Source of the DNA: Macrosoma leucophasiata
Taxonomy: Eukaryota; Arthropoda; Insecta; Lepidoptera; Hedylidae
DNA: 64,000 bases
Assembly (NCBI GenBank): GCA_036365455.1
Contig: JAWQUS010000030.1
Location: 9,920,001 to 9,984,000, forward strand
Reading direction: 5' to 3'
Shown here one piece after another: positions 24,201 through 34,800 of the stretch; the first letter of the stretch is position 1; each line of letters opens with the position of its first letter. The notes beneath the pieces were generated by a model. That model ran no database searches. It was not told the origin of the DNA and saw only the letters and a list, made by a program, of their open reading frames with translations. The position numbers and the translations under genes are program-made.

Positions 24201-26540
24201 TGCACAACTGTTTGTCTCTTTGTTAGCAGCTTCCGTATCTGGCTTAATATCAACATTGGAACTATCCTGATTGATTTGTTCAGCTCCATCATCTTCTTCC
24301 ATCTGTCAAATATTAGTATAAAAGATACATCTTATAAAGATTAAAAATATATTCATGATACTATATACTTATGAAACATTAAAAGCATATCAGCTGGTTA
24401 TTATGATTTTCAATCCTTCCAACTTGTGGGAGAATGTGTGCGTGTATATTACTATTTAGTTCCTAACACAAGGTCATTTACATAAACAAGTTAGGTCTCA
24501 GGAGTGGCAACGCATCTGCATTTTGACCTTCATTCCAAAAAATAATCTTAATGACAGGATGGCAGTTTTCTATCATCAGCTAGATATCAAAGATATTTGA
24601 AAGTAAAAAAACTATGATAACACAAAAACTTGCCTGCTGAACTTCATTAGGGTCATCTGAAACTGATTGTAAAAGATAACTGTTGGTGTACATGTTGCCT
24701 GCATTGTCAGGTAAGATGAACTGATCTATAAAAAATATTTTAATGTTAATTAACTTAAATACATTTTTATAATGTTTTATTGATATACTTATTGAATTAT
24801 TAAATGAAACCTGGTTGATAGGTTGTTTATAATGATATGAATTTACGTATAAGCATTGATAGCTACGCAAACTAAATGAATGTAGGTATATCATATTTTT
24901 TTACAGTAGGTAGCATATTCAGTCATGAGTATGTTGTTATATGTTCAGTGATTTTGGTGACCAATAATAGCAATATTATGGTATATTAGATATTAAAGCA
25001 CTGTACACCTTGTTATTGTTACAGAGGTTGAAGATATCACTTTTGTATCATTTACAATAATTTGTCAATCTTAAGGAGGTTGTTAATAAGGCTTTGGTTG
25101 TGGATTTAGTAAGGCTGTCATGCTCCTATCAAATGGTAATATATGGTCCCATAATTTGTTCCTCATAAGCAAAAATCTTACATATCAGAAGAGACAATCA
25201 ATATTGAGACATATTTTCACTTAAAACGGAACATTCTCAAAATTAACAAAAACTCAAACTCAAACTCAAAAATTAATTTAATCACTTGGAAATAATAGAA
25301 TTTGCTTATGATAGGTCAAATTACAAATATAAAATTAAAGCGAATAAAAACTGATACGTTGATTAATATGTCAAAGTAAATAAATTAATAATAGTCCAAA
25401 AATACTTAATAATAAAAATAGGTATCAACAGAATGTTCCATACTGTCTTTTACAAATGGCAAGATAAGACTAAACAAAAAAATATGGGACATTCTTTGTC
25501 ATTCACTGGCAAAGTTCCAAAGTCCACATTACTGAGAAAAAACCTGCCAAAACAGGGGGAAAGAAGCTTACTTACGAATGCCTAGCTATAACGCCCTTCT
25601 TTAAGTACCTATAGTTTTAAGTATCATAGGTATCATCACTATCAATTGCTTTTGAAATTGTTATAAATTGTTCAATAAATATTAAAAAATTGACGTTTAC
25701 AGGAAATATAAAACACATATATGACAGTTTCCTATACATTTTTGCTGAGATTAACAATAAGGGGACATTTTCGCTTCCCCAAAGTTTTCCTAGGACACTG
25801 GGACGGGCAGCATGTAAGCAGGACTGTTTAAGACAGGACACATGGTGACGTTAGTCATGTAGCACTTTATGAAGTAGTAGTAATATAAACCATATTTAAT
25901 TTGGATAAGTGGTGAGTTCCCTGATTGTTCATTTGCCACTCTCTTGAACAAAAAAGTATACAGAATGATTTAGTAAGGAATAATGATTGGCAACCCATTA
26001 TACGTCCTACTGCTGGGCACGAGTATCTCCCCTTTTAGGGTGGAGGCCTGGAGCTAACTCCGCTGCTTCAATGCGGATTGGTGGACGTGGGTGGGTTAGT
26101 GGCCAACCCGCTGTTGGATGTTTTCAAACCGCCCATAAGGCCTCCGACAAGGTTTAACGACTGATATCTATTAATAGCAACTATATATTACCAGGCACTG
26201 ATATGAGTTCAGAAGTATTGTCAACATCAACATAAAACTGCTGAGGAGCAACATCATATACTGTACATGGCTGGACTCCCTCTAGAACCTCCTTCACATC
26301 CTCCACTTGTGTAATGTATTGTATTTGCCTGTTTACTGGATGAAAAACAAGGGAAGCTAAAGAGTTTTTGTTAATTAACACGAATTAAATGAACTGGTAA
26401 TCTGTTCATGATCAAATATAGGATAACTTACCATTAAGAAAGTTACCATCATCCTGAACCACAAGAAACTGATTGGAATCGTTATCACTGGCGTTTATTG
26501 ATAAATACTCATAAGTTTCAAAGGTGTTTTTATTTTCCAT
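15300..26540 (-). CDS. Uncharacterised 14-exon C2H2 zinc-finger protein
   Basis: Exons, in transcript order: 26540-26432, 26335-26192, 24725-24634, 24302-24198, 24114-23994, 23700-23646, 23558-23395, 23304-23143, 21855-21688, 19482-19316, 18682-18541, 17099-16984, 16189-16076 and 15500-15300 (stop at 15302-15300). The total is 1,860 nt, exactly 620 codons, with every junction in phase; intron 3 has a GC donor. The N-terminal half is acidic and Gln/Asn-rich ([20 protein letters not shown] at the start), resembling a transactivation or oligomerisation region. The middle has basic stretches ([25 protein letters not shown]). Three fingers lie at the C-terminus: [20 protein letters not shown] (atypical, H then C), YSCNQCF...HMKTH split by an intron, and [20 protein letters not shown]. 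Probably a nuclear DNA-binding protein; I do not recognise an orthologue. Confidence 0.82.
15501..16075. other. Zinc-finger gene intron 13
   Basis: No exon. A fragment of repeat family A (GGCCCGCGAGCTCCGTCAC) lies at 15920-15960, and there is a C-rich run at 15630. Confidence 0.45.
17195..17570. repeat. Interspersed repeat family A fragments
   Basis: It contains AAGCATGCAGTTCACATGGA near 17220 and a reversed piece with GCAGCCTATAGATATCTACA near 17459-17478, both matching family A. It lies in intron 11 of the zinc-finger gene. Confidence 0.55.
18150..18535 (+). repeat. Interspersed repeat family C
   Basis: It shares GTGGCCAACCCGCTGT, GATGTTTTCAAATCGCCCAT and AAGGCCTCCGACAAGGTTTA with a shorter copy at 25986-26180. 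Both copies end within a few bases of zinc-finger-gene donor sites (exons 11 and 2). Confidence 0.7.
18779..19100 (-). repeat. Interspersed repeat family A, near full length
   Basis: The minus strand runs from AACAAGCATACAATTTACAT-like text at about 19095 to the AAATGCGGTGGTGCCTATGC end near 18790. It includes the conserved ACATTACCACGTGACCGGAA segment. Confidence 0.65.
19100..19268 (+). mobile_element. Helitron-like (Lep1-type) non-autonomous element
   Basis: It has CGAACCGATTTTCACGGTTT in the middle. The 3' end is GCGGGCGAAGCCGC (a hairpin) followed by GGGCAACAGCTAG and then T. A hairpin plus CTAG terminus is characteristic of Helitrons. Confidence 0.65.
19609..21230 (+). mobile_element. 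Tc1-like transposon with about 290 bp inverted repeats, inactive
   Basis: Imperfect inverted repeats span 19609-19896 and 20937-21230. Both start TACACTTCTCATCA and end near GGGGAGGGATCCCCGAG. The internal plus strand encodes a broken Tc1-family transposase: a helix-turn-helix DNA-binding region ([20 protein letters not shown], then [14 protein letters not shown]) and catalytic-domain pieces including [27 protein letters not shown] and FIFMHENAS. The second catalytic position, normally D in a QDNA-type motif, reads HENA. In-frame stops near 20344 and later frameshifts confirm it is dead. It sits in intron 9 of the zinc-finger gene. Confidence 0.85.
20071..20990 (+). pseudogene. Tc1-like transposase pseudogene
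   Basis: The coding remnant of the element at 19609-21230. A first open piece covers the helix-turn-helix (20071-20343). Further pieces in shifted frames cover the catalytic core (20395-20781) and a C-terminal part near 20778-20990 containing [14 protein letters not shown] text read across a stop. Several stops and frameshifts are present. Confidence 0.75.
21240..21345. repeat. Small inverted element ending in TAGCTGT / ACAGCTAG
   Basis: GACTAGCTGTGCCCACG on the left is mirrored by AAGTACAGCTAGTC on the right. Internally, TCCGCGTAGA faces TCTACGCGGA. It could form a cruciform. Confidence 0.45.
21941..22250 (+). repeat. SINE family 1, full-length copy
   Basis: The tRNA-like head contains GGTAACCTAGTGGTAGCAGG (A-box-like) and GGTTCGATTCCCGGGTC (B-box-like), followed by the body with GTTACATGGGCCAAAACGTA and the tail ACCCCTTCGGGGATTACAGA. 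About 310 bp. It is the best-preserved copy in the window and lies in intron 8 of the zinc-finger gene. Confidence 0.85.
22251..23142. other. Zinc-finger gene intron 8, remainder
   Basis: AT-rich, with a perfect 20 bp tandem duplication (CCTCAACTTTTCTTTAATAT twice) at about 22474-22513. No exon seen. Confidence 0.5.
23718..23938. repeat. GC-rich MITE-like insertion in zinc-finger gene intron 5
   Basis: A GC-rich 220 bp island in AT-rich surroundings. The left side has CCTATTACACAAGCGAGTTG. The right side, reversed, reads CTTATCAAGCGA and CTAGCGAGTTGGTCGCGTG, giving partial inverted ends. Open frames on the minus strand overlap in three frames and are not genes. Confidence 0.5.
24726..25985. 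other. Zinc-finger gene intron 2
   Basis: AT-rich and without an exon that fits the phase. The open frame at 25617-25841 (minus) shows no family features. Confidence 0.45.
25986..26180 (+). repeat. Interspersed repeat family C, shorter copy
   Basis: It shares GTGGCCAACCCGCTGTTGGA and CATAAGGCCTCCGACAAGGT with the copy at 18150-18535. It ends about ten bases from the exon 2 donor of the zinc-finger gene. Confidence 0.7.
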
Positions 26541-26854
26541 CGTCCTGTCTTTAGTGTAGCATTGCATGCAATATTTTGTATGAATGTCTGAGTTTTTATA
26601 CTTGTAGTATAAATTTATGCAGCATAAATCGTTTATATTGTTTACATGCAAATTTTTCCATTAGATATTTATTGTAAACAAAACTCGAATTCGAATTTTC
26701 TGTTTCCCGAATTCCGAGTAGTCAAAAAATAATATGTCAATTAAATCAATCAATGTCATAGTGACGTTTTTGACAAACTTATATTTTTTTAAATAACTTT
26801 AGGTGCTGAAACAAGTTTTATACAGCCAAAGAATTCGAAGATAAAAATAATTAA
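26541..26854 (-). promoter_or_regulatory. Upstream region of the zinc-finger gene
   Basis: Only about 314 bases separate the zinc-finger ATG from the stop of the distal MECR-like exon upstream on the same strand. The promoter, 5' UTR and the upstream gene's 3' end must share this space. No TATA box or poly(A) signal stood out with confidence. Confidence 0.35.
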
Positions 26855-27702
26855 TTATGGCAATGTAAAATCGAAGACATAGTTAACAGTAGCAAATGCC
26901 TCACAATGAACAGTGTTTCTGAATGCATGAACATAATCTTTCAGTTCCAGAGGTTGATAGACTGGTGCTCTAAAATTTCCTATTATCATTAACTGCACAA
27001 TTTCATTCATCATTATGTCTTTTACTACTGGTGTAACACAGGCATCCCATTCAATTAAATGAAATTTATTGAACTCGACATCCCAGCGTAGGTATTGCTT
27101 TGCAAGTGGTAAATCATGTGCACATCCATAATATACAGCTGTCCCACAATGTTCCAGAAGTTTAAGCATTACATCTTCATATCTACCACCCAAACAGTTC
27201 AATGCTAAGACAGGCCTTGATAAAGATGTATTAAAACTAGTTAACTCTTCAGCTTCTTCAAGTGTATATACTTTAGTAGCACCAATACTCATTAGATATT
27301 CTTTTACTATATTGTATGAACAATTATTGGCAACTATATTGATGGTATTGATATCCCATGCTTTGCATAACTGTATTATACTTTGTCCACATGGACTGTT
27401 AGCTGCATTCTGAATGACAGTGTCACCAGGCTGTAATTTTCTGAAATCCTTAAGCATTCTAAAAGCTGAGCAAGGTGCTATTGTAAGCATAGATGCTTCA
27501 GGGAGTGTTAGATTAGGGGAGATAACATGAACATTTCTTTCATTGTATATGCCATAGTAACGCCATGTACCCAACTGTCTAGAAGTTAGAACAACTCTTT
27601 CACCTGTTACTACTGCACTCACTTTTTCTCCTACTTCTACAACTTCTCCAACCCCCTCATCGCCAGGAACAGTGGGTAAGCAGGGTAAACATTTATTTCT
27701 GC
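26855..27702 (-). CDS. Diverged duplicate of the MECR terminal exon (alternative or orphan)
   Basis: A single open stretch of 281 codons (acceptor at 27703-27704, stop TAA at 26857-26855) aligns along its length with the true MECR exon at 28993-28137. Retained: GDEGVGEVVEVGEKV, LGTWRYY, APCSAFRMLKDF and the nucleotide-fold motif NAANSPCGQSIIQLCKAW. Changed: the residue aligned with the catalytic Tyr of the GKYP segment is in GRNKC, so the Tyr is lost. The arginines of RNRPE, expected to bind the NADPH 2'-phosphate, become ANNCS. YGGM becomes YYGC and FWMTAW becomes FHLIEW. There is no separate first exon between 27720 and 28136, but the acceptor phase (two bases before the first full codon) is identical to that of MECR exon 2, so exon 1 at 29407-29170 could splice to it. 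Probably a non-enzymatic or altered oxidoreductase-fold protein, or a very young pseudogene. Confidence 0.72.
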
Positions 27703-28136
27703 CTGAAACAAAATAATAAAGTTTCATTCCATTAAAAATTATTAATATCAACAACTCAGTTCATCAATAAAAATAATTTGAGCAATTAGTCAATCATCTT
27801 TTCATTGAACATCATAAAATTATCCTTATGAGAAGTGTTAATATAAATGGGGAGAATAGAACTAAATAAAATTATAAACTACGTAGGAATTTGATAAAAA
27901 TCTCTGCCTGTAGTTACAGTATAGTGTTATGTTGTTCATTAAATTGTTTGAACTGTAACTTGAAATGATTTGATGTATAAATCTTATAAATCTAAAAAAA
28001 TATGTATAAATCTAGTTTAATAAAACTACAATGAAAGATGATTTCAGTGACTGTTATTTTTATTACTTCTAAATATTTACACATTATAATATACCTACTT
28101 ATTTAGACTATCACATTTACTGAACTCATCTTATTG

Positions 28137-29407
28137 CTAACAACTAAAATCTAAGATATATTTGCAGCCTGTAAATCCTTGAGATGTCAGTGCATTTCCC
28201 AAGGCCTCTTCATAGTTTTCAAATTTTATCATTTTGTGAACAGGTCCTTTTAATTTATTCTCACACATCAAAGTAATAATATCAGTCATCATCTTGTCTT
28301 TCTCTGCCTGTGATACTTTTTGATTCCATGCTGTCATCCAAAATCCATAGAAAGACAGATTTTTAAATATAAATGCAGATGTTGGAATGTTCACAGGGTC
28401 TCTAGACATCCCGCCATAAGTAATCATTTTTCCTGAGTGTTGTAAATGTCTCAGCATTTCCAATGAACTTTTCCCTCCCACACAATTCAATGCCAAGGAA
28501 GGTTTATCTATTTTTTTATCTTTAAATATAGTTGTAGACCTTAACTCTTCTTCAGTCAGTACATAAGTAGCACCTAAGGTTTCTAAGTACTTCTTCAATT
28601 CATTTATTTCTGGTCTATTTCTGACAATATTTATATTCTGGATATTCCAAGCTTTGCAAATCTGTATAACGTTTTGTCCACAAGCACTGTTTCCTCCATT
28701 TTGAATAACAACTTGATCTTTTTGCACAGGGACAAAATCTTTAAGCATTCTGTATGCAGTACAAGGGTTTACAGTGAGTGTGGCTGCTTCGAGTATACCC
28801 AAATTCTCAGGTACCACTCTTAGTACATCTTTATTAAATGTCGCAACATCTCTCCAAGTACCTTGTCCAGGTTTAGTCACAATCACTTTGTTACCTAGTT
28901 GGATACCCTGTACTTCTTTCCCTATTTCTTCAACTAACCCAACACCTTCGTTGCCTGGCACACAAGGCAGGTTAACATTGACAGGATACTTCCCTAAAAA
29001 AATAAACACATACAAATATTAATGTCCCAAACAAATTACTTCACAACTGTATGAAAATCTTTTACCTTTACTGATCCTCAATAGAAAAACGCTTGATCAT
29101 GTTTCGATATTTAAAATAAATAAAAACTTATGAATATTAACAGTTTTAGACTGTTTCCAGTTTCAGTACCTTGTATAGTGTTTATATCAGCGGGATTGAC
29201 CGGTGCCGCCAGCATGCGTACGAGGACATCTTGGGCACCAAGCTTGGGTACCTCGCATTCTCTGAACTTAACCACTTTCAGAGGATCGCCGAATTCGCTG
29301 TATACCAGTTGCTTGGACATCAGATGTCGAATAGGAATTTTCACACAGCCATTGCTTGCGTATTTAACAACAGTCAGAACTGTTTTCGAGCCTGGAAATA
29401 GAACCAT
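28137..29407 (-). CDS. MECR: Mitochondrial enoyl-[acyl-carrier-protein] reductase MECR
   Basis: Two exons, 29407-29170 and 28993-28137 (stop TAG at 28139-28137), join in phase to give 364 aa, the usual family size. Residues 1-30 (MVLFPGSKTVLTVVKYASNG) are basic and hydroxylated, as expected of a mitochondrial presequence. The GroES-like domain starts near LVYSEFGDPLKVVKFREC and continues through APVNPADINTIQG. The catalytic Tyr follows in GKYP. The Rossmann part has NGGNSACGQNVIQICKAW, IVRNRPE (NADPH phosphate contacts), ALNCVGGKSSLEML and ITYGGMSRDP. MECR catalyses the last, NADPH-dependent reduction of mitochondrial type II fatty-acid synthesis, supplying octanoate for lipoate. A diverged copy of exon 2 lies 435 bases downstream. 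Confidence 0.93.
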
Positions 29408-29857
29408 CGTTTTCTACTGAATAAAGCAATAAAAATCAATCGAGAACTACGTATTTACAAGAAAATTTCGTATAAATTTAACTTTTGTGTTATGAGTTTG
29501 TTGATCAAATTTTGACATTGACATAATTCATTTCATATGACATGACATAGGACAATAGAAACCATAGATTTTTTTATGGCATCGCATGTTATGCATATTG
29601 CCAGTGTCAAGTAAAACAATATTTCGTATTCGTCGTAAGCAACGTAAAAGTCAGATTTATCAGTCCGTCAGTCAGAGTCACAGTAATTCGAGTAATGCGA
29701 TGGCTATTTTACCAGAACATTAATTTACAATGAAGTTTTGGAGGCAACCTGAAAGAACGTTTTTTCGCACTGTTATTTTATTTCCCTATACACGAGCACT
29801 GTAATAAGACTTTAGGAAACAAAATGCCACCAACTTTATTTACCATTTACGACCATT

Positions 29858-30066
29858 TGATTTGAAGGGTCGCGGTTTCAATCCCCGCACCGGGACAAAT
29901 ATTTGTATGGCGTACAGATATTTGTCTCGTATCTGGCAGTTTGTGAATGTGTTGTGTGTGTACAACGGTACCCACGACACAGGTATATACCTAGTGTGGG
30001 GGTGTGAGTGTAAGCGTATGTATTATTATGCGTATTTATTTATAAATAATAATATGTCTTTATAAA
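29858..30066 (+). repeat. SINE family 2, plus strand
   Basis: GGGTCGCGGTTTCAATCCCC (tRNA-like B-box region) is followed by ACAAATATTTGTATGGCGTA and GTACCCACGACACAGGTATA. The same family as 12866-13095, in the opposite orientation. Confidence 0.72.
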
Positions 30067-30422
30067 TATTGACCGCAAATAAATATATTTTCCTTCTATA
30101 GTTTAAAGTGGAACTTCTACAGGCCATCAAAAAAACCCCCTTAATCCATAAATTTAATATAAAAATTTAAAAAAGACTATGGAGTTTGGTAAGCAGTGTG
30201 ACTACTGCCATTGCCCGCACTCTGCACTCTATTTTCACTATAAATAGAAATTGGGGTTTCTATGAGGTACGAGTACATTTAGCAAGGAGACTAATAAGTC
30301 AAATCAAGAAAGTTTATTATCTTATCACTGATTTTAAAATACAAAGCTTACACAAAACATATACTTCAAACTTCCAAAAAAGAGATATATGCCTCCAAAA
30401 ATTGAAAGGGAACGTTTAGAAA

Positions 30423-30799
30423 CATAGAGCAACCTGAGGAACACGGGCCACCGGCCGCGGCGGAACGGAGGGGAGTAGCAGAGAATATGTAATACTATGG
30501 GAGTAGTCCATGTAGTCATATGCAGGCTTTCCGCTCTGCCTGTCCCCCAGATATCTAAATGTGTGCGTGAAATTTTTTAAGAAGGTATTTTGTTACGGTC
30601 AAGGTGTGAGTTTCGTAGTAATAGACGATTTTTGTAGTGTGAGTGTGTGTCAGGCGCATAGATTTATTATACTAATTCGGTCACGCGTATTTTCCCCCGC
30701 AAAAATTACAGACTGTTTTGCATCGGTAATAAACGCTATGGCTACTCCCCTCGCTATGGCGGTCCGCCGCGACCGATGGGCCGAGTTGCTCAATGTATA
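30423..30799. repeat. MITE with about 57 bp CpG-rich inverted ends
   Basis: The left arm (30423-30479) contains CATAGAGCAACC, CCACCGGCCGCGGCGGA and GGAGGGGAGTAGC. The right arm (30741-30799), read in reverse complement, contains GAGCAACTCGGCCCATCGG, TCGCGGCGGACC and GCGAGGGGAGTAGC. Both flanks carry TAGAAA next to the element, a possible short target duplication. Confidence 0.6.
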
Positions 30800-31217
30800 G
30801 AAATTAAAGAAAAAAACTCGCATGTATTAGGTATATTCGACAAATCCAAATATTATTATGACAAAAAGGAATATTATTTAGACAAACAATTTCCTGAGTG
30901 AGACGAAACTTGAGAAAATATCTCTGCCTAAGACGAATTATTATAAGTGTCGGAAATGAAACGATTGACACGTAAATTCAAGTTTTTCCTTGCTAATGGT
31001 GCAATGGAACTGGGCGGCGCAGTAGCCTCGGGCGGCGGTATGTTCGGCTTAGGTGTTCTGAATCGGCGGGCGCGTGTCAGCTGCCAGGTGGCGCTAGTGT
31101 TACGCAAGCCACCCTCTAGTACTCCGATATCTTTATCCATGGCCGCTGGTACCGAACGTAGAGAACTGAAACATTTTTTGAAAGTCAGTAAATGTCTGTG
31201 CATTACATTGATCATAA

Positions 31218-31275
31218 ACAACCGGTCAAGTGCGTGTCGGAACACGCTCAGAGTAGGGTTCCGTAGTTTTTAGGT
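31218..31275 (+). repeat. Fragment of a widespread 'aagtgcgtgtcgg' repeat
   Basis: ACCGGTCAAGTGCGTGTCGG followed by GTAGGGTTCCGTAGTTTTTA. Related text is at 13389-13410 and 40618-40650. The GC-rich block just before (31005-31165) may belong to it. Confidence 0.5.
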
Positions 31276-31399
31276 ATAAAATAATAAAAAAGAAAGAGGT
31301 TTTAGGTATAAAATTTTCTATGGAGTTGTTCGAAATTTTCAAAATACAGTCGACTATTACTTGTAAGGCCAATTTAAGTGTGATAGTTTTCCTTTTAAT

Positions 31400-31770
31400 T
31401 TCGTTATATATATTTATTTATTTATTTAATCTTTAATGCACGTGGAACATATGTACATATGGCGGACTTAATGCCATATGGCATTCTCTCCCAGTCAACC
31501 ATAGGGTAGTTAAGAGAGTTATCAAAAAGGTGCAGAAGAAAAACTGAAAGTTAGATATAAAAACTAATAGCAAAATTAAAAATAAAGAGAGAAATAAATA
31601 TATGCAATATATAAATATGTAATATAAATGGATACATATAATTATAAGTAAAGTATAAATGATCATACACACATAAATACAAATTATATATATGAATACA
31701 TACACACACATATATATATATACATACAAGCATACATATATATTAATTATTATTATTTAGATAAACAAAA
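31400..31770. repeat. Low-complexity and interspersed repeat region
   Basis: It begins (TTTA)n, then has ATGTACATATGGCGGACTTA, then dissolves into AT-rich sequence and a TA/CA microsatellite at 31680-31745. Open frames here encode only Tyr/Ile/Cys-rich low-complexity text and are not genes. Confidence 0.6.
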
Positions 31771-31841
31771 ATACAAATACCTACTCAATAATAAGATTAA
31801 AAGGATATTTATGATGAAGAGGATGATGAAAATTATGATGA

Positions 31842-34800
31842 TTAAGGCGGAATTGAAGGGTTGGTAGAGTCCGACGATGATTTGAGGAAGAACCTACGAA
31901 CTCTAGACTTGAACGCAGCCTTACTCGGAGCTTTCCTGCAGGTTAAATTTCAATGCAGTTTACCCCGTTTAAATAACTGCAGAAGTTTTTTTGTTATGAA
32001 TTTTATTTCGAAATTTCAAACTTTAAAAGGCTCTCCTGTAAAGTTGCAAAAATGTCGCTTAAACCAAATAGCCCGTTACCCCTCGAATATAGAAAACGAA
32101 AAAGTCCAGTTACCTTCTCATTGACGGTGACAGTCTGAGAGTATACTTACCATAAATTATAATAAAATTATTTTATTTAAAATATTGAAGGTTTCCGCCC
32201 TTTTAAAAATGTGAGACTTACCAGCCCATCGTAATGGAGGTCTTTAGGCGTGCCGGCGCTGTAACTGACGGTAGGTCTGATGAAGATTTTTTTTTTAATC
32301 CTTCAAACAATATACACAAAATTGTGAAATAAGATCTTAGTTACTATTTAAAAAGAAGTGCGGTATTTATCCAGTGGTTGCTGGTTGACGTCCTGTCGGA
32401 TCAGTCAGATGTTTTGGCTTTCAACTATATTTTCTAACTAAGTTAGTACTGATATATTGATTGCGCAGCTAGAAATACCTTTGCTCCACACTCACTGTTT
32501 GGTATTTAGTAAGAAGATAATACTAGCGGCCCGCCCCGGCTTCGCGCGGGTGTAACGTTACCTACCCTCTCCTATTCATCTTAGCGTGATGTTATATACC
32601 TAAAGCCTCCTCGATAAATAGGCTATCTAACACTGAAAGAATTTTTCAAATCGGACCAGTAGTTTCTGAAATTAGCGCGTACAAGCAAACAAACAAACAA
32701 ATTCTTCAGCTTTATAATATTAGCATAATGGTACCTACTTGTACTACCTGCCCATACTATATGGTCGCATTTTGCCGTTATTAAACTTCCAGGTTAAGAA
32801 GAAAGAAATAGAGGACTCACCAGAATATTTGACATTTTTAATAGAGCTACGGTCTTTCCATTTCTGAGAGCAGACTGGACACACTGAGCGTCGGATAGAC
32901 CACCGTGGAATATCCTCACGCTGAGCATTTTTGATGTTTTGGAATGCGGGTATCTCCAGGTGAACCTGAAAATGAAACTTTGATTATTTTACTGCCCCGG
33001 CAGTCTGGCTACGATTCTCGGGGGGGTACTAATCGAAACCGGGATTTTTCAATTTTTCGGAAGTTTCTAAGTACGTACGACCCTCGGAGATGTGCTTGCC
33101 ACATGGGACAAATCGCTACAGGCGAATCGTAGGTGTTTGCTTGAAAGAACATTGCCTTTTCCTCTGCCTACCCTTTCGGAGATTACAGGCGTGAAGTTAG
33201 CTCTAGAAGTAAGTAGATGAAATTCTTTATTGATAGTTGGTACTTACTGGTGCTGGAGTTCTCGTGGTGAATGCCAAGATAGAAGGTATGTCCATGTCAC
33301 GTCGCGTGGACATACGTGACACGCGGGATCGGGACACGCTACGTTCCGTCATACGTAAATTCAATCCGTGCACGCACGTTTCATTTGACGGTCTGTTAGA
33401 AAAAGCAACAGTAACTGATTAACTAACATGATATCGCCATAAATATAATCGTTATTAATTATTAAGTAATGGGTCATTTAAAACGTATGTTCTACACGAA
33501 ATGCAAATAGATACCTACTATTCACGGTCTGGGAAATAATTAAAGTAACGTATTTCCACGTCTCTAGTTTGCTATACTCATTCTGCGGCGATTGATTTCC
33601 ATGATACGTTAGTTATGTATGTATGCTAATGTAAAAGTAGTAGGTCAAAAAATGTGGTATTGAGTCAATACCAGGTTTTTTGAATATGTGGACGACTGAT
33701 GTCAATACTATTGACACCAGTCGTGCACCTTACTAAAATTCGAGAGAGTGCAACCGTGAACCTTTTCACTAACTAATCCCAATACCACCTCTATCTTCCC
33801 AACCTAGAGATCAAACTCGAGGTCTCAGGAGTAGTTATTAGAGGTTTTGCCAGTAGTAGATATTGTCAGTGAGCCTTTCGAGGTGCCCTCCATCTATCCG
33901 GACGATGTGACCAAAATATTCGGGTTTTTTTTGTAGGCAGATGGGAGATAGTCTCGTGGTCACTTTAAATAGGTTATAGGTACCTACACGCCTACAGTTT
34001 CAGTGATATTCCGTTGGTTCCTAGAGATTCCTAGACATGGCCTCCTCCCACGCTTAACGTTTCAAAAAAATAATGTAATCTATGTAAGTAGGTGATTACT
34101 TTATTTTGAAAATGCAAAATACTTGAACAATAGGTCTGACTGTTATTCTTATTTGTGTATTTGTATCCTACCTTCTCTTTGTTCCTAAAGTTTTAAATTG
34201 GTATTAAGTGCATGTTAAGGAAATTCAAGTGCTCGTGAATAACAAAAGGCACAAATACGATGGCCGTGACAGAATATGCGATATATTTGACTAATTAACA
34301 TAAAACGAGTAAATAATTACTCTTTCAAACATTAATTGTAAGTATTTGTATTTTAGTAGAATACCTATAGTACTTACATACTTGCTATAATATTTACTAA
34401 CTTGTTTCTGTAAACTTTTGTGATTACGAGTTAGAAGTCTTGCTGTCTATCTTATCTGATACGTATCATTATACAAACGTTGGACACGATAAATATATTT
34501 TTGTCAGATGGTCATATAACTGTAGGTTTTAGTGTATGTGTAGTTGTTACTAATTACTAAACCTATACATAGAATGGTTAAATAAAAGACAGTATCCGGA
34601 AAATATCACTAACTCTCATACGACATTCAAGATAGTCGCTCGCGGGATGGGAGCAGACCGTGGGCTAGATTATAGGGGCATAAACTTTCTTGGGAATATT
34701 ACCTATGAGGCTATGAATAACAGTTTCCTAGACAATTGTTTAGCTACATATCTACTGTCCATGGTTCGTATTTATCCATATTTACGTAGGTGGTTTAGGT

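Noticed and set aside
29130..29420. Plus-strand open frames opposite MECR exon 1
   Set aside because: Antisense shadows of a coding exon with clear MECR homology on the minus strand.
30928..31273. Open frames on both strands over a GC-rich block
   Set aside because: No splice sites in phase with neighbours and no family features; the text next to it belongs to a dispersed repeat.
31433..31733. Minus-strand frames rich in Tyr, Ile and Cys
   Set aside because: They translate a TA/CA microsatellite and AT-rich sequence; not protein coding.
32114..32134. A 21-base micro-exon with AG/GT borders in the unrecognised minus-strand gene
   Set aside because: Joined to the exon before it (ending TG), it creates an immediate stop, while the exon at 31935 continues the frame to a sensible end.
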